Source: Paludibacterium sp.
GTDB taxonomy: Bacteria > Pseudomonadota > Gammaproteobacteria > Burkholderiales > Chromobacteriaceae
NCBI RefSeq assembly: GCF_019232825.1
Contig: NZ_JAFAND010000131.1
Location: 1-57,229 of the forward strand
Direction of reading: 5' to 3'
Length of the DNA: 57,229 nucleotides
The notes below the pieces were generated by a model. The model was not told the origin of the DNA, searched no databases, and worked only from the letters and a program-made list of their open reading frames with translations. Made by a program: the position numbers and the translations under genes. Below, one piece after another: positions 56,715 through 57,229 of this stretch (positions are counted from its first letter, which is position 1; the number at the start of each line of letters is the position of its first letter).

Positions 56715-56828
56715 CTAATAGCGAATCGAATCAAACCAATCACCCAGCCGATCGCAAGTTCGAACGCCCGGATTTGCCTTGAACCCTTTACGCGCCTCGC
56801 TGATGACGTTCGTATCCACAAGATACAA
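56715..56828 (-). pseudogene. Truncated VapC/FitB PIN-domain toxin
   Basis: Starting with TTG right after the FitA-like stop, 37 codons: LYLVDTNVISEARKGFKANP then GVRTCDRLGDWFDSIRY and stop. The first 23 residues are the usual FitB/VapC N-terminus with the first PIN aspartate (VDTN) and the SEARKG block. The remaining ~110 residues, with the other catalytic acids, are missing, so no nuclease is expected. Confidence 0.8.
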
Positions 56829-56830
56829 GC

Positions 56831-57043
56831 TTACCCCCGACTACGTTCAAAGTCCGCGTCGTCACCCACATCGGGCATGGACGCCAAAACATCCACGAAG
56901 GCACGCCGCTTAGGCGTCGCCAACGCCGCGCGCAAAATGGCACGATGCTCGGCCTCCATGCTGCGCTCATGCGCCGTCGCTAGACGCTTTAACGCCGCCG
57001 CCACTTCTTCATCGACATTCCTCACCACCAAGTTAGCCACCAT
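56831..57043 (-). CDS. FitA-like ribbon-helix-helix antitoxin
   Basis: 70 aa from ATG at 57043 with GGGG upstream. NLVVRNVDEEVAAALKRLA is the ribbon and first helix, HERSMEAEHRAILRAAL the second helix, a FitA/VapB-type arrangement. The C-terminal tail would bind the PIN toxin, which here is only a remnant next to it. It may survive as an orphan DNA-binding antitoxin. Confidence 0.82.
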   Translation of the reverse strand: MVANLVVRNVDEEVAAALKRLATAHERSMEAEHRAILRAALATPKRRAFVDVLASMPDVGDDADFERSRG

Positions 57044-57121
57044 CTGGCACCCCAAAACGATTGCATTGATTGCGTCATAGTTAGGAGCTGCAATCAATGC
57101 AATCATTCAAAACAGCAACAA

Positions 57122-57147
57122 GCCGTTCACCCGTCAATGTGAACGGC
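57122..57147 (-). terminator. Probable terminator of the gene entering at the window end
   Basis: GCCGTTCAC (57122-57130) is the exact reverse complement of 57139-57147 with an 8-base loop. On the minus strand it is followed by TTGTTGCTGTTTTG, a moderate T-rich tail. It lies 23 bases past a stop codon. Confidence 0.55.
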
Positions 57148-57169
57148 ACGCCATAAACGACTATCCCCG

Positions 57170-57229
57170 TTACCGAGCCGCCGTGTCCTCCCAATAGGCC
57201 AGCTTATAGCTGATGACCGCCAGCAATGC
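57170..57229 (-). CDS. C-terminal end of an unidentified gene (partial)
   Basis: Nineteen codons plus TAA remain in the window: ALLAVISYKLAYWEDTAAR. The following hairpin supports a true gene end. Too short for a family call. Confidence 0.45.
   Translation of the reverse strand, partial: ALLAVISYKLAYWEDTAAR

Overview
The window reads as chromosome from a high-GC betaproteobacterium. I infer Neisseriales, Chromobacteriaceae-like, from the small DUF2788 and DUF3579 proteins (families I know mainly from Betaproteobacteria), a Kdo hydroxylase, a fused FruB PTS protein and the general gene style; no rRNA or tRNA is present to test this. No integrated phage, CRISPR array or intact insertion sequence was seen.

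Layout. 1-2200: three paralogous small outer-membrane beta-barrel genes on the minus strand, each followed by a terminator-like hairpin. 2400-4800: a PEBP-family protein with an AraC-type regulator, then a compact minus-strand operon of a TPR protein, a group II truncated haemoglobin and a zinc-ribbon protein. 4860-30537: about 26 kb of cobalamin (B12) biosynthesis. cobQ reads left; cbiB-cobD read right; then a cobalamin riboswitch precedes a roughly 22-kb array: NiCoT cobalt/nickel transporter, cobN, a fused ChlI/ChlD-type chelatase subunit, cobA, cbiE, a cbiX-cbiC fusion, cbiD, cbiL, cbiF, cbiG, a cbiH-cbiJ fusion, cobW, btuR/cobO, cbiA, cobT1, cobS, cobT2, cobC, cobU. Thirteen junctions are 4-base ATGA overlaps, so the array is probably one transcription unit.

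The gene set is of the anaerobic (cobalt-early) type: CbiX puts cobalt into sirohydrochlorin, the Cbi methyltransferases and CbiG/D/J/C build cobyrinic acid, CbiA and CobQ amidate, BtuR adenosylates, CbiB and CobD attach the aminopropanol arm, and CobU/CobS/CobT/CobC assemble the nucleotide loop. Oddities: a CobN/ChlID late-type chelatase sits beside the early chelatase CbiX; CobN carries a 32-residue His/Asp tract; CobW lacks its CXCC motif; there are two full-length CobT paralogs, one with changed active-site residues; and no cbiT is visible.

30573-38970: CDP-diacylglycerol pyrophosphatase, a PAS-PAS-GGDEF diguanylate cyclase, a secreted GDSL phospholipase, NAD-malic enzyme, a TauE/SafE permease divergent from a LysR regulator, and a Kdo hydroxylase. 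39203-44271: a fructose PTS operon (fruB-fruK-fruA). 44268-47545: a hybrid histidine kinase and its NarL-type regulator. 47681-55743: HugZ-like protein, DUF3857/transglutaminase protein, metallo-beta-lactamase-fold hydrolase, DUF2788 protein, argG with a hairpin-rich leader, dinG and a DUF3579 protein. 55879-57229: a small toxin-antitoxin area with a ParE/RelE-type pair, a FitA-like antitoxin followed by a truncated PIN toxin, and the C-terminus of one more gene.
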